The notes under the pieces were generated by a model. That model searched no databases, was not told where the DNA came from, and worked only from the letters and a program-made list of their open reading frames with translations. Made by a program: the position numbers and the translations under genes. A stretch of 64,000 bases of DNA from Desmospora activa DSM 45169 (GTDB lineage: Bacteria; Bacillota; Bacilli; Thermoactinomycetales; DSM-45169), in contig NZ_PZZP01000001.1 in assembly GCF_003046315.1 (NCBI RefSeq), forward strand, positions 434,001 through 498,000, written 5' to 3'. Below, one piece after another: positions 18,181 through 27,107 of this stretch (the stretch's first letter is position 1; every line of letters begins with the position of its first letter).

Positions 18181-18324
18181 GTCGGACGAGGAGGTTAGCC
18201 CCCCTTCGTCCGACATCCACTTTCATCTGCCCTATTGAAATGGGGAGAATTCTCGTTCGCATTTCCTTACTGAAGTGGGTATACTAATGTTGAGCTAATT
18301 CTACCAATACAAGCTAACCCCCTC
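18181..18324 (+). promoter_or_regulatory. structured leader with mutually exclusive pairings
   Basis: A perfect 9-bp stem joins 18181-18189 and 18206-18214 (GTCGGACGA/TCGTCCGAC). The right side of its loop and 5' arm, GAGGAGGTTAGC (18188-18199), can instead pair with GCTAACCCCCTC (18313-18324) at 11 of 12 positions. Two exclusive folds in a 5' leader suggest control, but no known riboswitch class is recognised. Confidence 0.35.
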
Positions 18325-18408
18325 ATCCATTAAAGGAAGTGCTTGTGGGGCCTTCGTTGATATAATGATTTCGCTAGTTGTATCGAAACCAAAATTACCT
18401 GTCAGGAA

Positions 18409-19959
18409 GTGGCGACTTTGGACAAACAACAGAAGGATAAAGGGCTTTTATTGCGGGGGCTATCCGCAGTGGAAAGAGTGGGCAATCGGCTTCCCCATCC
18501 GGTAACCATATTTGCCCTTTTAACACTGCTGGTTATTCTGTTATCGCATTTGTTCGCGTTGATGGGAGTAACGGTCCAATTTGAAGGAATTAATCCCGAA
18601 ACGATGAAGACGGAAACACAAACCGTATCAGTGGAAAGTTTACTCGTCCCCGACGGTATCCGCTATATGGTGACCAGCATCGTGGAGAACTTTACCACCT
18701 TTGTCGCGCTGGGACCGGTTCTGGTGGCCATGATTGGAGTGGGGGTGGCGGAACGCAGCGGGTACCTGGCGATGCTGTTAAAACGGATTGTAATTAAAGC
18801 GCCCAAACGGCTGGTGACCCCTACGGTCGTCCTGATGGGTATCATGTCCAATATCGCAGCATCCGTGGGTTATGTTGTGCTGGTTCCCCTGGGAGCCATT
18901 ATTTTTTTAGGATTTAAGCGCCATCCTTTGGCGGGTATGGCTGCTGCTTTTGCTGGTGTATCCGGCGGCTATTCTGCCAACCTACTCATTGGAACCAATG
19001 ATCCGATCCTAGCCGGAATATCGACAGAGGCGGCGCGGATTTTAAATGCGAATGTAGTGGTGGATCCCACAGCCAACTGGTATTTTATGATCGTTTCAAC
19101 CTTTATCCTTGTGTTCATAGGGACATGGGTGACCGATAAAATTGTTGAACCGCGGCTAGGGCCCTATCGGGAACCGATTTCGGCTGACATCGAGCGTATC
19201 TCTCAACGAGAAAAACGGGCTTTCCGCTGGGCCAATCTCAGTCTGTTGGTAGTCGTTTTGATCATTGCCCTGTCGATTATTCCGTCTGATGGGGTTTTGC
19301 GAGGGGAAGGCGGCAGTGTGGTCAATTCCCCCTTTATTCAGAGCATCATTGTGTTTATGATGGTTGTATTTTTAATTCCCGGTTTGGTATACGGCGCCTT
19401 AACCGGGGTGATTAAAAACGATAAAGATGCCGCTGGGATGATGTCGGATTCGTTGGCTTCCATGGCCGGATTTATTCTGCTCATCTTCATTTCGGCGCAA
19501 TTTGTCGCCTTTTTCAACCATACCCATCTTGGTACATTGTTGTCCGTCAAGGGAGCGGAGTTTTTACAAGCGAGCGGTTTTGTCGGTATTCCGTTAATGG
19601 TGACCTTTATCTTGCTAACCGCTGTGATAAACTTGTTTATTGCTGCCGATTCGGCTAAATGGGCCATTATGGCGCCAATTTTTATCCCGATGTTTATGCA
19701 GTTGGGCTACTCGCCGGAGTTGACGCAGGTAGCCTATCGAATCGGGGACTCCACAACCAATATTATTGCGCCGCTGATGCCGTTTTTTGCGCTGATTGTG
19801 GCTTTTGCCCAAAAATATGATCGCAAAAGCGGGATCGGGACTGTTGTTTCGTTGATGTTGCCCTATTCGCTTCTGTTTCTCCTCTTTTGGATTGTACTGC
19901 TTATCATATGGTATTTTCTCGGCTTACCTTTGGGGCCGGGGGCGCCTCTGTTTATGTAA
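18409..19959 (+). CDS. AbgT family transporter
   Basis: A 516-residue membrane protein, close to the usual AbgT length. The N-terminal NRLPHPVTIFALLTLLVIL, the pair of re-entrant-like segments (YSANLLIGTNDPILAGIS; GDSTTNIIAPLMPFFALI) and the AADSAKWAIMAPIFIPMFMQLG segment are typical. Relatives import p-aminobenzoyl-glutamate or export sulfonamides and p-aminobenzoate. The start is GTG 18409 or TTG 18418, both near CAGGAA. It lies between siroheme genes, but a functional link is not evident. Confidence 0.88.
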   Translation: MATLDKQQKDKGLLLRGLSAVERVGNRLPHPVTIFALLTLLVILLSHLFALMGVTVQFEGINPETMKTETQTVSVESLLVPDGIRYMVTSIVENFTTFVALGPVLVAMIGVGVAERSGYLAMLLKRIVIKAPKRLVTPTVVLMGIMSNIAASVGYVVLVPLGAIIFLGFKRHPLAGMAAAFAGVSGGYSANLLIGTNDPILAGISTEAARILNANVVVDPTANWYFMIVSTFILVFIGTWVTDKIVEPRLGPYREPISADIERISQREKRAFRWANLSLLVVVLIIALSIIPSDGVLRGEGGSVVNSPFIQSIIVFMMVVFLIPGLVYGALTGVIKNDKDAAGMMSDSLASMAGFILLIFISAQFVAFFNHTHLGTLLSVKGAEFLQASGFVGIPLMVTFILLTAVINLFIAADSAKWAIMAPIFIPMFMQLGYSPELTQVAYRIGDSTTNIIAPLMPFFALIVAFAQKYDRKSGIGTVVSLMLPYSLLFLLFWIVLLIIWYFLGLPLGPGAPLFM

Positions 19960-20016
19960 TAAGGGGTTTTCCTTATTAAACAAGGCCCTGCTGCTGACGA
20001 TCATGGTGAACTGCTC

Positions 20017-20163
20017 ACCACTAAAGTGGTAGAGCTTCTCGATTCATCGAGTCTCCAGTGAGTCCTTTCCACGAGCGTAACTTTCCGTAGTCCCTACGGT
20101 AGATGTTGAATGTTATTTGTGTGTTTATTCCCCTATTGAAATGGGGAAGATTCTCGCTCGCAT
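20017..20163 (+). repeat. chain of short hairpins upstream of cbiX
   Basis: Four successive palindromes: ACCACTAAAGTGGT (20017-20030), CTCGATTCATCGAG (20038-20051), CCGTAGTCCCTACGG (20085-20099) and CCCCTATTGAAATGGGG (near 20130-20146). The last, with GAAGATTCTCGCTCGCAT (to 20163), repeats almost exactly at 18230-18262 in the AbgT leader. Such chains resemble ends of IS200/IS605-type elements with no transposase left, but they could be leader RNA; I cannot decide. Confidence 0.4.
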
Positions 20164-20188
20164 TCCTAAAAGCAAGGTGTGATCCAGA

Positions 20189-20938
20189 ATGCATTCCGCT
20201 GAAACAGGTGTACTGGTTATTGCCCATGGTTCCAGGAGTCAACGTTGGGTTCAGTTGGTAGAGGAAGCCGCTGCGGCCGTAAACAGCCCTCATCCGCTTA
20301 CCGTCGGTTATTTGGAATTGGTGGAAGGACGAAGCATCGCCGATGGGGTGCGACAGCTGGAGCGGAAAGGAGTCCAACGGATTTTGGCCGTTCCCCTGTT
20401 TGTCTCCTCAGGTAGCACTCATTTAGAAGAAATTCAGTATGCCCTCGGTGTAATTGAGAAATCCCATATCGAGACGGAACTGGAACGGATCAACCCACAG
20501 GTGCCGATCACATGGACCACAGCGATGGATGATCATAAGTTGGTAGAGTCGATTTTAGCGGAGCGCATAGCGGCATTGTCGACACAACCGGAGAAGGAAG
20601 CGTTGTTGCTAGTCGCTCACGGCAGCGAGAAACCAGGCTTCCGGCAGGTGTGGGAGGAAGGATTGGCCGCTTTAACGACCCGTTTAAATCAGCGCTTTTC
20701 CTTCGCAGAAGCGGATTATGCCATGCTGCGGTTAGGGGATGTCAGGGAGAAGGCGGAACGGTTAAGCCGTCACCGAACCTGCTTGGTGGCCCCGGTTTTT
20801 CTAAGCCCGGGCTATTTTACGGAAAAAGTGGTACCCGCAGAATTAAACGGCCTCCCTTGTCGCTATCGCGGGGAGACCTACCTCCCGCATCCCGATGTCA
20901 GCCGCTGGGTGGAGGAGGTTATTGGCAAAAGGCGATAG
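20189..20938 (+). CDS. sirohydrochlorin chelatase, CbiX/SirB type
   Basis: A 249-residue protein of two CbiX half-domains. The first has VLVIAHGSRS (metal-binding His13) with VPLFVSSGSTH, and the second has LLLVAHGSEKPGF with VAPVFLSPGYFTEK. It inserts iron (or cobalt) into sirohydrochlorin, which together with NasF supplies siroheme for NasD; the precorrin-2 dehydrogenase needed between them is not in the window. A weak AAGGTGTG site precedes ATG 20189. Confidence 0.9.
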   Translation: MHSAETGVLVIAHGSRSQRWVQLVEEAAAAVNSPHPLTVGYLELVEGRSIADGVRQLERKGVQRILAVPLFVSSGSTHLEEIQYALGVIEKSHIETELERINPQVPITWTTAMDDHKLVESILAERIAALSTQPEKEALLLVAHGSEKPGFRQVWEEGLAALTTRLNQRFSFAEADYAMLRLGDVREKAERLSRHRTCLVAPVFLSPGYFTEKVVPAELNGLPCRYRGETYLPHPDVSRWVEEVIGKRR

Positions 20939-21077
20939 GCCAGTTTCCGGTGTAGTGCCTTTTGCTAATTACCTAACGGAGTCTTGGGAGGATCTGATCG
21001 CAAAATGATTGCGGAGAGATGGGACTGGTGAGAGTCGGTTCAAAAATATTGAAAGTCCCATGGATAATGTTGTCGAC

Positions 21078-21121
21078 AACATCAAGCGATCGCCTGTAAA
21101 ACAGGTGGGCTTGATGTTTTT
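21078..21121 (+). terminator. terminator between cbiX and the next transcription unit
   Basis: Stem AACATCAAGC/GCTTGATGTT with an inner GCCTGT/ACAGGT hairpin, followed by TTTTTG. It lies about 140 bases past cbiX and just upstream of the next promoter. Confidence 0.85.
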
Positions 21122-21144
21122 GCTTTATTCGCGAATTGTCCATA

Positions 21145-21173
21145 TTGACATACAATTTCATTTATTCTACAAT
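21145..21173 (+). promoter_or_regulatory. promoter of the D-amino-acid cluster
   Basis: TTGACA (21145-21150), 17-base spacer, TACAAT (21168-21173): a near-consensus vegetative promoter 70 bases upstream of the regulator gene. Confidence 0.85.
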
Positions 21174-21242
21174 GAACGCGATCAAAAAAATAGTTTTTAT
21201 TCCTGAAAAACTTTTTGTAACTGAGGAGAGACTGCCAACGTC

Positions 21243-21887
21243 ATGGACAGCATTCAAAGCGAACTGCCTTTTTTAAAGTCGTTGCTTAAGGCGCTTGCCG
21301 CTCAATTTGGAGACCGTTGTGAGGTGGTTCTGCACGATTTAACCAAGGGATATGAGAGTACGATTGTCGCTATTGAAAACGGACGCGTCACTGGGCGAAA
21401 AGTGGGTGATCCCGGAAGCAACCTTGGTCTGGAAGTTCTCCGGGGCACCGTCACAGACGGAGACCGGTACAATTATGTCACCCAGACCAAGGACGGGAAG
21501 ATGTTACGTTCTACCACGATCTACCTCAAAAACGATGAAGGTCAGGTGATCGGGGCTCTCTGCATCAATTTCGACCTGTCTGAGTTTCTCGCTGCCGAAA
21601 ACGCAATCCGTTATTTTACAAGGGACCTCTTTGAGCAGGAAGTCAAGGAAGCGTTTGTCTCCGACGTAAACGAGCTTCTCGATTTTCTGTTGCAAGAATC
21701 CCAACAGGAAATCGGCAAGCCTGTCTCCATGATGACAAAGGAAGACAAACGGAGGGCGATTGGTTTTCTCGACAAAAAAGGAGCGTTCCTGGTCAAAAAG
21801 GCCGGTGACAAGATTTGTAAATTTTTTGGAATATCCAAATACACCCTATACAACCTGCTGGAAGAAGCCAGAAAAGGGTTAGACTGA
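21243..21887 (+). CDS. YheO/DauR-like PAS-HTH transcriptional regulator
   Basis: A 214-residue protein with an N-terminal YheO-type PAS sensor domain (residues ~1-125; FGDRCEVVLHDL ... IGALCINFDLS) and a C-terminal helix-turn-helix (about 165-212; AIGFLDKKGAFLVKKAG, FFGISKYTLYNLLEEAR). DauR of Pseudomonas, a member of this family, represses D-arginine catabolism genes. Located first in a run of D-amino-acid genes, it probably senses a D-amino acid or its product. GAGGAG lies 14 bases before the ATG, rather far. Confidence 0.85.
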   Translation: MDSIQSELPFLKSLLKALAAQFGDRCEVVLHDLTKGYESTIVAIENGRVTGRKVGDPGSNLGLEVLRGTVTDGDRYNYVTQTKDGKMLRSTTIYLKNDEGQVIGALCINFDLSEFLAAENAIRYFTRDLFEQEVKEAFVSDVNELLDFLLQESQQEIGKPVSMMTKEDKRRAIGFLDKKGAFLVKKAGDKICKFFGISKYTLYNLLEEARKGLD

Positions 21888-21891
21888 TCCG

Positions 21892-22069
21892 CTAGTACCC
21901 CATCCGGTATCTTTGACTGTATTTAGGGAGGGATGGATTTCCCTTCTGTGCGACTCTGGCTACGCAAAACGAGATCCGGGAGCAAAGCGACCAAGGCGAG
22001 ACTTGTGCTGGTGAGTGCATGGAGCGAAGGCGGAAATCCATTCCCGACCACCTGAGCAACGGGCACTAG
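21892..22069 (+). repeat. intergenic hairpin repeat, copy B (full length)
   Basis: A 178-base element with inverted ends CTAGTACCC (21892-21900) and GGGCACTAG (22061-22069), and inner arms GGGAGGGATGGATTTCC/GGAAATCCATTCCC. It shares most of its length with 17897-18041. No coding capacity; behaves like a miniature inverted-repeat element. It separates the regulator from the enzymes. Confidence 0.8.
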
Positions 22070-22103
22070 TGATGATTTGAAATTAATCACGGGAGGATCC
22101 CTC

Positions 22104-23195
22104 ATGTTGGAAACCCCTTGTCTTATGATCGATCTGAAAAAAATGGAGAGAAACATCCGTGATATGGCCGGAATTGTGCACAAATGCGGGGTTAAGCTCC
22201 GCCCTCATATCAAAACCCATAAAATCCCGTCAATCGCCAAAAAACAGCTGGATGGGGGTGCTGTCGGCATCACCACGGCAAAAGTGTCTGAAGCGGAGGT
22301 GATGGCCCGGCACGGAATCCAGGATATCTTTATCGCTTACCCGGTCATCGGTGATGCCAAAATTGAACGGGTTTTGAAACTGAATCAAACTACTCGCCTA
22401 ACCGTAGGAGTAGATAGCAGGCAAGGGGCGAGTCGCTTAGCGGAGCTGGCAAAAGCTGCTAAAAGAACGCTAAATGTCAGACTGGAAGTGGATACCGGTT
22501 TAAAAAGAACGGGTGTCCCTTATGAAAAGGCTGTCGATTTGGCTGAAGCGATTCACTCTTTCCCTTCGCTCCAATTGACGGGTATTTATACTTTCCGCGG
22601 TGCGCTACTGCGGGAAGAGCCTACCCGCGATCTGGAGAGTGCGGGGTTAGAGGAAGGAGAAATGGCGGTTACCCTGGCGAATCGCATCCGCGAACGGGGG
22701 ATTCCCCTCCAGGATGTGAGTGTCGGTTCGACCCCTACCGCCGCTTATGCTGCACGGGTGAAAGGTGTAACCGAAGTAAGACCGGGCACTTATGTTTTTT
22801 ATGATCGCATGCAGGCAGAGTTGGGTGTCTGCTCCCTTGATGATTGTGCCGCTTCCGTCCTGGTCACCGTCGTCAGCCGTCCGACGGAGGATCGGATTGT
22901 AATCGACGGGGGGAGCAAAACTTTTGCTACCGATATTCAGCCGAACACTCCCCCGCTTCACTTGACGGGTTTTGGCCACGTAGTGGGTCATCCGGACATT
23001 GTTTTCGAGCGGATGACGGAGGAACACGGCATGTTGAAGGTGACAAAGGATCATCCTTTTCAAGTGGGGGACCGCATCCGGATCATTCCGAAGCACATTT
23101 GCAGTACGGTCAATCTGCACAACCGGGTTACCCTGGAGAGCGGCTCCGGTGAAAACGTGGAATGGGAAGTGAGTGCCAGAGGACATCTGACCTAA
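22104..23195 (+). CDS. D-serine dehydratase / D-threonine aldolase-like PLP enzyme
   Basis: A 363-residue fold-type III PLP enzyme (alanine racemase-like barrel). Lys37 in RPHIKTHK is the expected Schiff-base lysine. Near the C-terminus His331 and Cys333 (KHICST) fit the metal pair H-x-C of eukaryotic-type D-serine dehydratase, whereas D-threonine aldolases usually show H-x-D. That favours deamination of a D-hydroxy amino acid, yielding an enamine that the downstream RidA would hydrolyse. ATG 22104 follows GGGAGGA; a frame from 22077 lacks a ribosome site. Confidence 0.8.
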   Translation: MLETPCLMIDLKKMERNIRDMAGIVHKCGVKLRPHIKTHKIPSIAKKQLDGGAVGITTAKVSEAEVMARHGIQDIFIAYPVIGDAKIERVLKLNQTTRLTVGVDSRQGASRLAELAKAAKRTLNVRLEVDTGLKRTGVPYEKAVDLAEAIHSFPSLQLTGIYTFRGALLREEPTRDLESAGLEEGEMAVTLANRIRERGIPLQDVSVGSTPTAAYAARVKGVTEVRPGTYVFYDRMQAELGVCSLDDCAASVLVTVVSRPTEDRIVIDGGSKTFATDIQPNTPPLHLTGFGHVVGHPDIVFERMTEEHGMLKVTKDHPFQVGDRIRIIPKHICSTVNLHNRVTLESGSGENVEWEVSARGHLT

Positions 23196-23207
23196 GGAGG
23201 GTTACCG

Positions 23208-24827
23208 ATGCTGGACCTGGTTATCAAAAACGGGCGCATCGTCGATGGGACAGGGAATCCTTGGTTTATGGGAGATATCGGGGTGCAGGAGGGAAAGATT
23301 GTCCATATCGGCCGGGTGGAACAAGAAGCTCAGCAAATGATCGATGCCTACGGTCAGGTGATTTCCCCTGGATTTATCGACGGCCATTGCCATTCGGATC
23401 TGATGATTCTCGATCACCCCCATAGTGAAATCAAACTCCAACAAGGGGTGACCACGGAAGTGATCGGCAACTGCGGACTGGCACCGGCGCCGTTATCCAC
23501 CCAACATGGGGATTTGCTGCGAAGTTATGTAGAACCGGTTTTAGGGAAAACCGCCTGGGATTGGCCGTGGAAAACCGTTGCACAATACATGGATTACGTC
23601 AACGGCTACCGACCTTCCGGCAACCTGGCTACCTATGTCGCCCACGGTGCCCTGCGCATTGCATTGATGGGATTTGCCAATCGGCCCGCCACCTCAAAAG
23701 AGATTGGGCAAATGAAAGAGCTCCTCGAAGAAGGGTTGAAAGCGGGTGCAATCGGCCTGTCCATCGGATTGCTCTATGCTCCCGGAAGCTATACATCCAA
23801 GGAAGAATTGGCAGAGTTGTGTTCGGTCCTGCCGAAGTACGATGGGTTGTTTTCCACCCATATCCGGGGAGAAGGAAACAATCTGCTTCCCTCCCTGAAG
23901 GAAGTGATCTGGATTGCCAAAAAAAGCGGTGTTCCCCTTCACATCAGTCATCTGAAAGCGGCCGGCAAGCGAAACTGGGGTCAGGTGATGGATGCGATGA
24001 GTCTGATTGAAGACGCACGGGCTGGGGGGATGGATGTTACTTGCGATGTCTATCCTTATGACGCCGGCTCTACGATGCTGACCACTCTGCTTCCGCCGTG
24101 GGTGCTGGAAGGGGGGATTGAGGCCGCATTGGAACGGATGAAGGAGTCGAGCGTAAGGAAGCGGATCCGGGAAGAATTGAGTCGTGAAATGAAAGAATGG
24201 GATAACTTGGTTCTCTCCACCGGCTGGGATCGTGTGATCCTGTCATCTCTCCATACGAAAGCCAATCAACACTTGGCAGGGAAAACTCTGGCCGACATCA
24301 GCGACGCCATAGGCAAAGACCCCATCGACTGCATGATGGATCTGCTGCTGGAAGAGAAGGGACAAGTCTCTATCGTTTTCTTCCATATGGATGAAAAAGA
24401 TGTCAGAGAAGTGATCCGGTACGAACGCTCCCTGATCGCGTCCGACAGCCTTCACTGTCAAAGCGGGAAACCGCATCCGCGTCTATATGGTACATTTCCC
24501 CGGATTTTTTCAAAATACGTGAGGGAGGAGAAGATCCTTACACTGGAAGGGGCGGTGAAGAAAATGACTTCCTTTCCAGCCCGACGCTTCCAATTGGGCA
24601 AAAGGGGTCTGTTGGCACCCGGTTACATTGCGGACATCGTCGTTTTCGATCCACAAAAGATTAACGACTGTGCGACCTATAGACATCCAAAACAATATCC
24701 AGAAGGAATCTCCCACGTGATTGTTAACGGGAAAACCACTATGGAATTCGGCATTCACTCCCGCAGGCGGGAAGGTGAATGGATCAAGGCTAGCCATGCG
24801 CTGTTCGCCATAAACGACCCTGCCTAA
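23208..24827 (+). CDS. N-acyl-D-amino-acid deacylase (D-aminoacylase)
   Basis: A 539-residue amidohydrolase. His60 and His62 in GHCHSD are the first metal ligands and Cys89 in GNCGLAPAPL is the bridging Cys typical of D-aminoacylases; HISHLKAAGKRNW and SDSLHCQSGKPHPRLYGTFPR supply the remaining motifs. It would release free D-amino acids from N-acyl forms for the upstream PLP enzyme. The gap to the previous gene is 12 bases and AAGGAGG precedes the ATG, so they form an operon. Confidence 0.9.
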   Translation: MLDLVIKNGRIVDGTGNPWFMGDIGVQEGKIVHIGRVEQEAQQMIDAYGQVISPGFIDGHCHSDLMILDHPHSEIKLQQGVTTEVIGNCGLAPAPLSTQHGDLLRSYVEPVLGKTAWDWPWKTVAQYMDYVNGYRPSGNLATYVAHGALRIALMGFANRPATSKEIGQMKELLEEGLKAGAIGLSIGLLYAPGSYTSKEELAELCSVLPKYDGLFSTHIRGEGNNLLPSLKEVIWIAKKSGVPLHISHLKAAGKRNWGQVMDAMSLIEDARAGGMDVTCDVYPYDAGSTMLTTLLPPWVLEGGIEAALERMKESSVRKRIREELSREMKEWDNLVLSTGWDRVILSSLHTKANQHLAGKTLADISDAIGKDPIDCMMDLLLEEKGQVSIVFFHMDEKDVREVIRYERSLIASDSLHCQSGKPHPRLYGTFPRIFSKYVREEKILTLEGAVKKMTSFPARRFQLGKRGLLAPGYIADIVVFDPQKINDCATYRHPKQYPEGISHVIVNGKTTMEFGIHSRRREGEWIKASHALFAINDPA

Positions 24828-24852
24828 AAAGAATTTTTGGAGGGAAACCGAC

Positions 24853-25323
24853 ATGACGACCATTGAAGATCGACTGAAGGAATTGGATATCCAACTGCCC
24901 CCAGTATCAAAACCCCGCTTCTCCTACGTACCGATCACCCAAACGGGAAATCTCCTGTTTTTGTCCGGGCAGGATTGCAGAAAAGACGGGACGTTGATTC
25001 ATAGGGGAAAGCTGGGGAAAGATCTGACGATTGAGCAAGGGCAGGAGGCTGCCCGTCAAACCATAATCAATTGTATCGCCGTTCTCAAAGCGTATCTGGA
25101 TGACTTGGACCGGGTCACCCGCATCATCAAGGTCTTGGGCTTTGTAAACAGTGCTGATGGTTTCGTTGATCAACCTTATGTGATCAACGGGGCATCTGAC
25201 TTGTTGGAGCAAGTGTTTGGCGACAAAGGGAGGCACGCTCGGTCTGCCGTGGGGATGAATGAACTTCCTTTTGACACCCCTGTTGAAATCGAAATGATCG
25301 TGGAGTTCGACAGCTGGGATTAA
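24853..25323 (+). CDS. RidA/YjgF family enamine-imine deaminase
   Basis: A 156-residue YjgF-fold protein, longer at the N-terminus than classical RidA (about 125 residues) and closer to the YjgF_endoribonc-like branch. NLLFLSGQDCRKDGTL, KAYLDDLDRVTRIIKVLGFVNS and ARSAVGMNELPFDTPVEIEMI are recognisable, with the last containing the usual substrate-pocket region; the classical catalytic Arg is not at its standard place. In this cluster a role in clearing 2-aminoacrylate or similar imines is a natural inference. Confidence 0.85.
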   Translation: MTTIEDRLKELDIQLPPVSKPRFSYVPITQTGNLLFLSGQDCRKDGTLIHRGKLGKDLTIEQGQEAARQTIINCIAVLKAYLDDLDRVTRIIKVLGFVNSADGFVDQPYVINGASDLLEQVFGDKGRHARSAVGMNELPFDTPVEIEMIVEFDSWD

Positions 25324-25402
25324 TAGGGTTGATGCAATCTCCCTTTCCCCTTTTTCGTTTTTTCGGAACGTTGGAAATGTTAATGCCGAAAGGAGTGAAA
25401 AC

Positions 25403-26869
25403 ATGGCTAACGCACACCATTATTTGATCGTTTTTATTGGATTTGTTGTGTTGATGATTTTTGTGGGCATCTGGGTTTCCAAACGGGTGCATACCGGTGA
25501 GGATTTTCTCCTGGGCGGGCGGGGATTGAACATCCCCCTGCTGTTGGGAACGACGTTTGCTACCCTGGTCGGAACCGGATCCAGTATGGGTGCGGTTAAG
25601 TTTGGATTTGAAAACGGTTGGGCCGGTGCCCTGTACGGGATTGGCGGCAGCATCGGGATGTTCCTGATGATTGGATTGTTTGCCGATGTGCGCAAATACA
25701 ACTTTATGACATTCTCGGAAGAGCTCAGTTTCTACTACGGAGCCAACAAGTGGGTGAAAGGATTTACCTCCATTCTGCTTTTTGTCGCCTCTATCGGATG
25801 GTTGGGAGCACATATTTTGGGTGGAAGTTTGTACCTGGCGTGGATTACCGGCATTGAGCTGTTCTGGGCAAAAGTGATTATCTCTTTTGGATTTGCGATT
25901 TACACCCTGATCGGCGGCTATCTGGCCGTTGTCTACACTGATGTGATCCAGGGAACCATTTTGTTTGTCGGATTCGTAGTTCTTACGGTCTTAACTTTGG
26001 GAAAGATAGGCGGGATCAGTGCATTCGCGCAAAAGTTGCCCGAGGGGATGACCTCCTTTCTGGGTGTGGGACAGATGGGAGTCATCCCTGCTCTCTCCCT
26101 GGCGCTGGTGATCGCGGTCGGAGTGTTAGCCACCCCGTCTTATCGACATCGGATCTATTCAAGCGCCAATACCAATGTTGTTAAAAAAGGATTTTTCTAT
26201 TCCGGCATCCTGTTTTTCATTTTCTCGTTCTTCCCCGCTATCGTAGGGATGTCAGCCCACTTATTAAATCCAGGCCTTGACAGTGCCTACGCCTTCCCCT
26301 ATCTGGCCACCGAAATCTTCCCTTTCTGGATTGGAGCCCTCATTTTGGGAGCGGGGTTGAGCGCTACCATGTCTTCAGGGGACTCGGATGCTATCACGGC
26401 GGTTACCATTCTTCTGCGGGATGTCTACCAGCTCTTTACGGGCAAACTGCCTTCCCAAGACAATATGGTTTTTTATTCCCGGGTTGCGTTATTTGCCACT
26501 GTCTTGTGCGCTTTCATATTTAGTGTCGGCGCAACCAGCATCATCGATTACATTTCTCAATTTATCTCAACTGTGATGAGTGGGTTGTTAGTGGCCGCCT
26601 TGTTGGGTAAGTTTTGGGCTAGAGCTACCTGGCAGGGAGCGATCGCCAGTCTGTTCGGCGGGTCTCTCACTTCCTTTGCCATCCTGGTGAATGATTCTTT
26701 GTTGCAATTTTGGGGTAACCCGATTATTCCCTCCCTGGTGGGGGCCTTTGCCGCTGGAATCTTCGTCAGTTTGATCACCCCACGACAAGGGATCACACCA
26801 GAAGAGGCTTTAAGAAAATTGGAAAAAGAACGTGCGATGGTGGATGTCGGGACAAAGTCGGCCAGTTGA
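25403..26869 (+). CDS. sodium:solute symporter family protein
   Basis: A 488-residue SSS permease with about 13 membrane segments. The family core GGRGLNIPLLLGTTFATLVGTGS, the sodium-site region ILGAGLSATMSSGDSDAITAVT and GGYLAVVYTDVIQG are clear. Last gene of the D-amino-acid run, it likely imports the N-acyl-D-amino acid or D-amino acid with Na+. The start is ATG 25403 after AAAGGAGTG. Confidence 0.9.
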   Translation: MANAHHYLIVFIGFVVLMIFVGIWVSKRVHTGEDFLLGGRGLNIPLLLGTTFATLVGTGSSMGAVKFGFENGWAGALYGIGGSIGMFLMIGLFADVRKYNFMTFSEELSFYYGANKWVKGFTSILLFVASIGWLGAHILGGSLYLAWITGIELFWAKVIISFGFAIYTLIGGYLAVVYTDVIQGTILFVGFVVLTVLTLGKIGGISAFAQKLPEGMTSFLGVGQMGVIPALSLALVIAVGVLATPSYRHRIYSSANTNVVKKGFFYSGILFFIFSFFPAIVGMSAHLLNPGLDSAYAFPYLATEIFPFWIGALILGAGLSATMSSGDSDAITAVTILLRDVYQLFTGKLPSQDNMVFYSRVALFATVLCAFIFSVGATSIIDYISQFISTVMSGLLVAALLGKFWARATWQGAIASLFGGSLTSFAILVNDSLLQFWGNPIIPSLVGAFAAGIFVSLITPRQGITPEEALRKLEKERAMVDVGTKSAS

Positions 26870-26944
26870 AATGTCCCGACAATACGGGAATGGTAACGAA
26901 ACCCGCTAACCATCGGAAAAAGAAAATTCTTTTCCACGGAAAAC

Positions 26945-26977
26945 AGCCCCTGGTCCAACCGGGTGGCTTTTTTCGTT
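26945..26977 (+). terminator. probable terminator of the D-amino-acid operon
   Basis: An imperfect stem AGCCCCTGG/CCGGGTGGCT with a five-base loop followed by TTTTTT, about 75 bases after the symporter stop. Confidence 0.65.
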
Positions 26978-27107
26978 AAACCAGTGTTCCCAAGGTGTGA
27001 TTTTCTGGGCTTGGTGAATAGTAAATGGCTTAAGGAAAGAGGAAAGTAAATAGCCCTTGTCAAACACCCTATCCAGTGATCCAAAAAAAGATAGAGAGGT
27101 TTCAACC

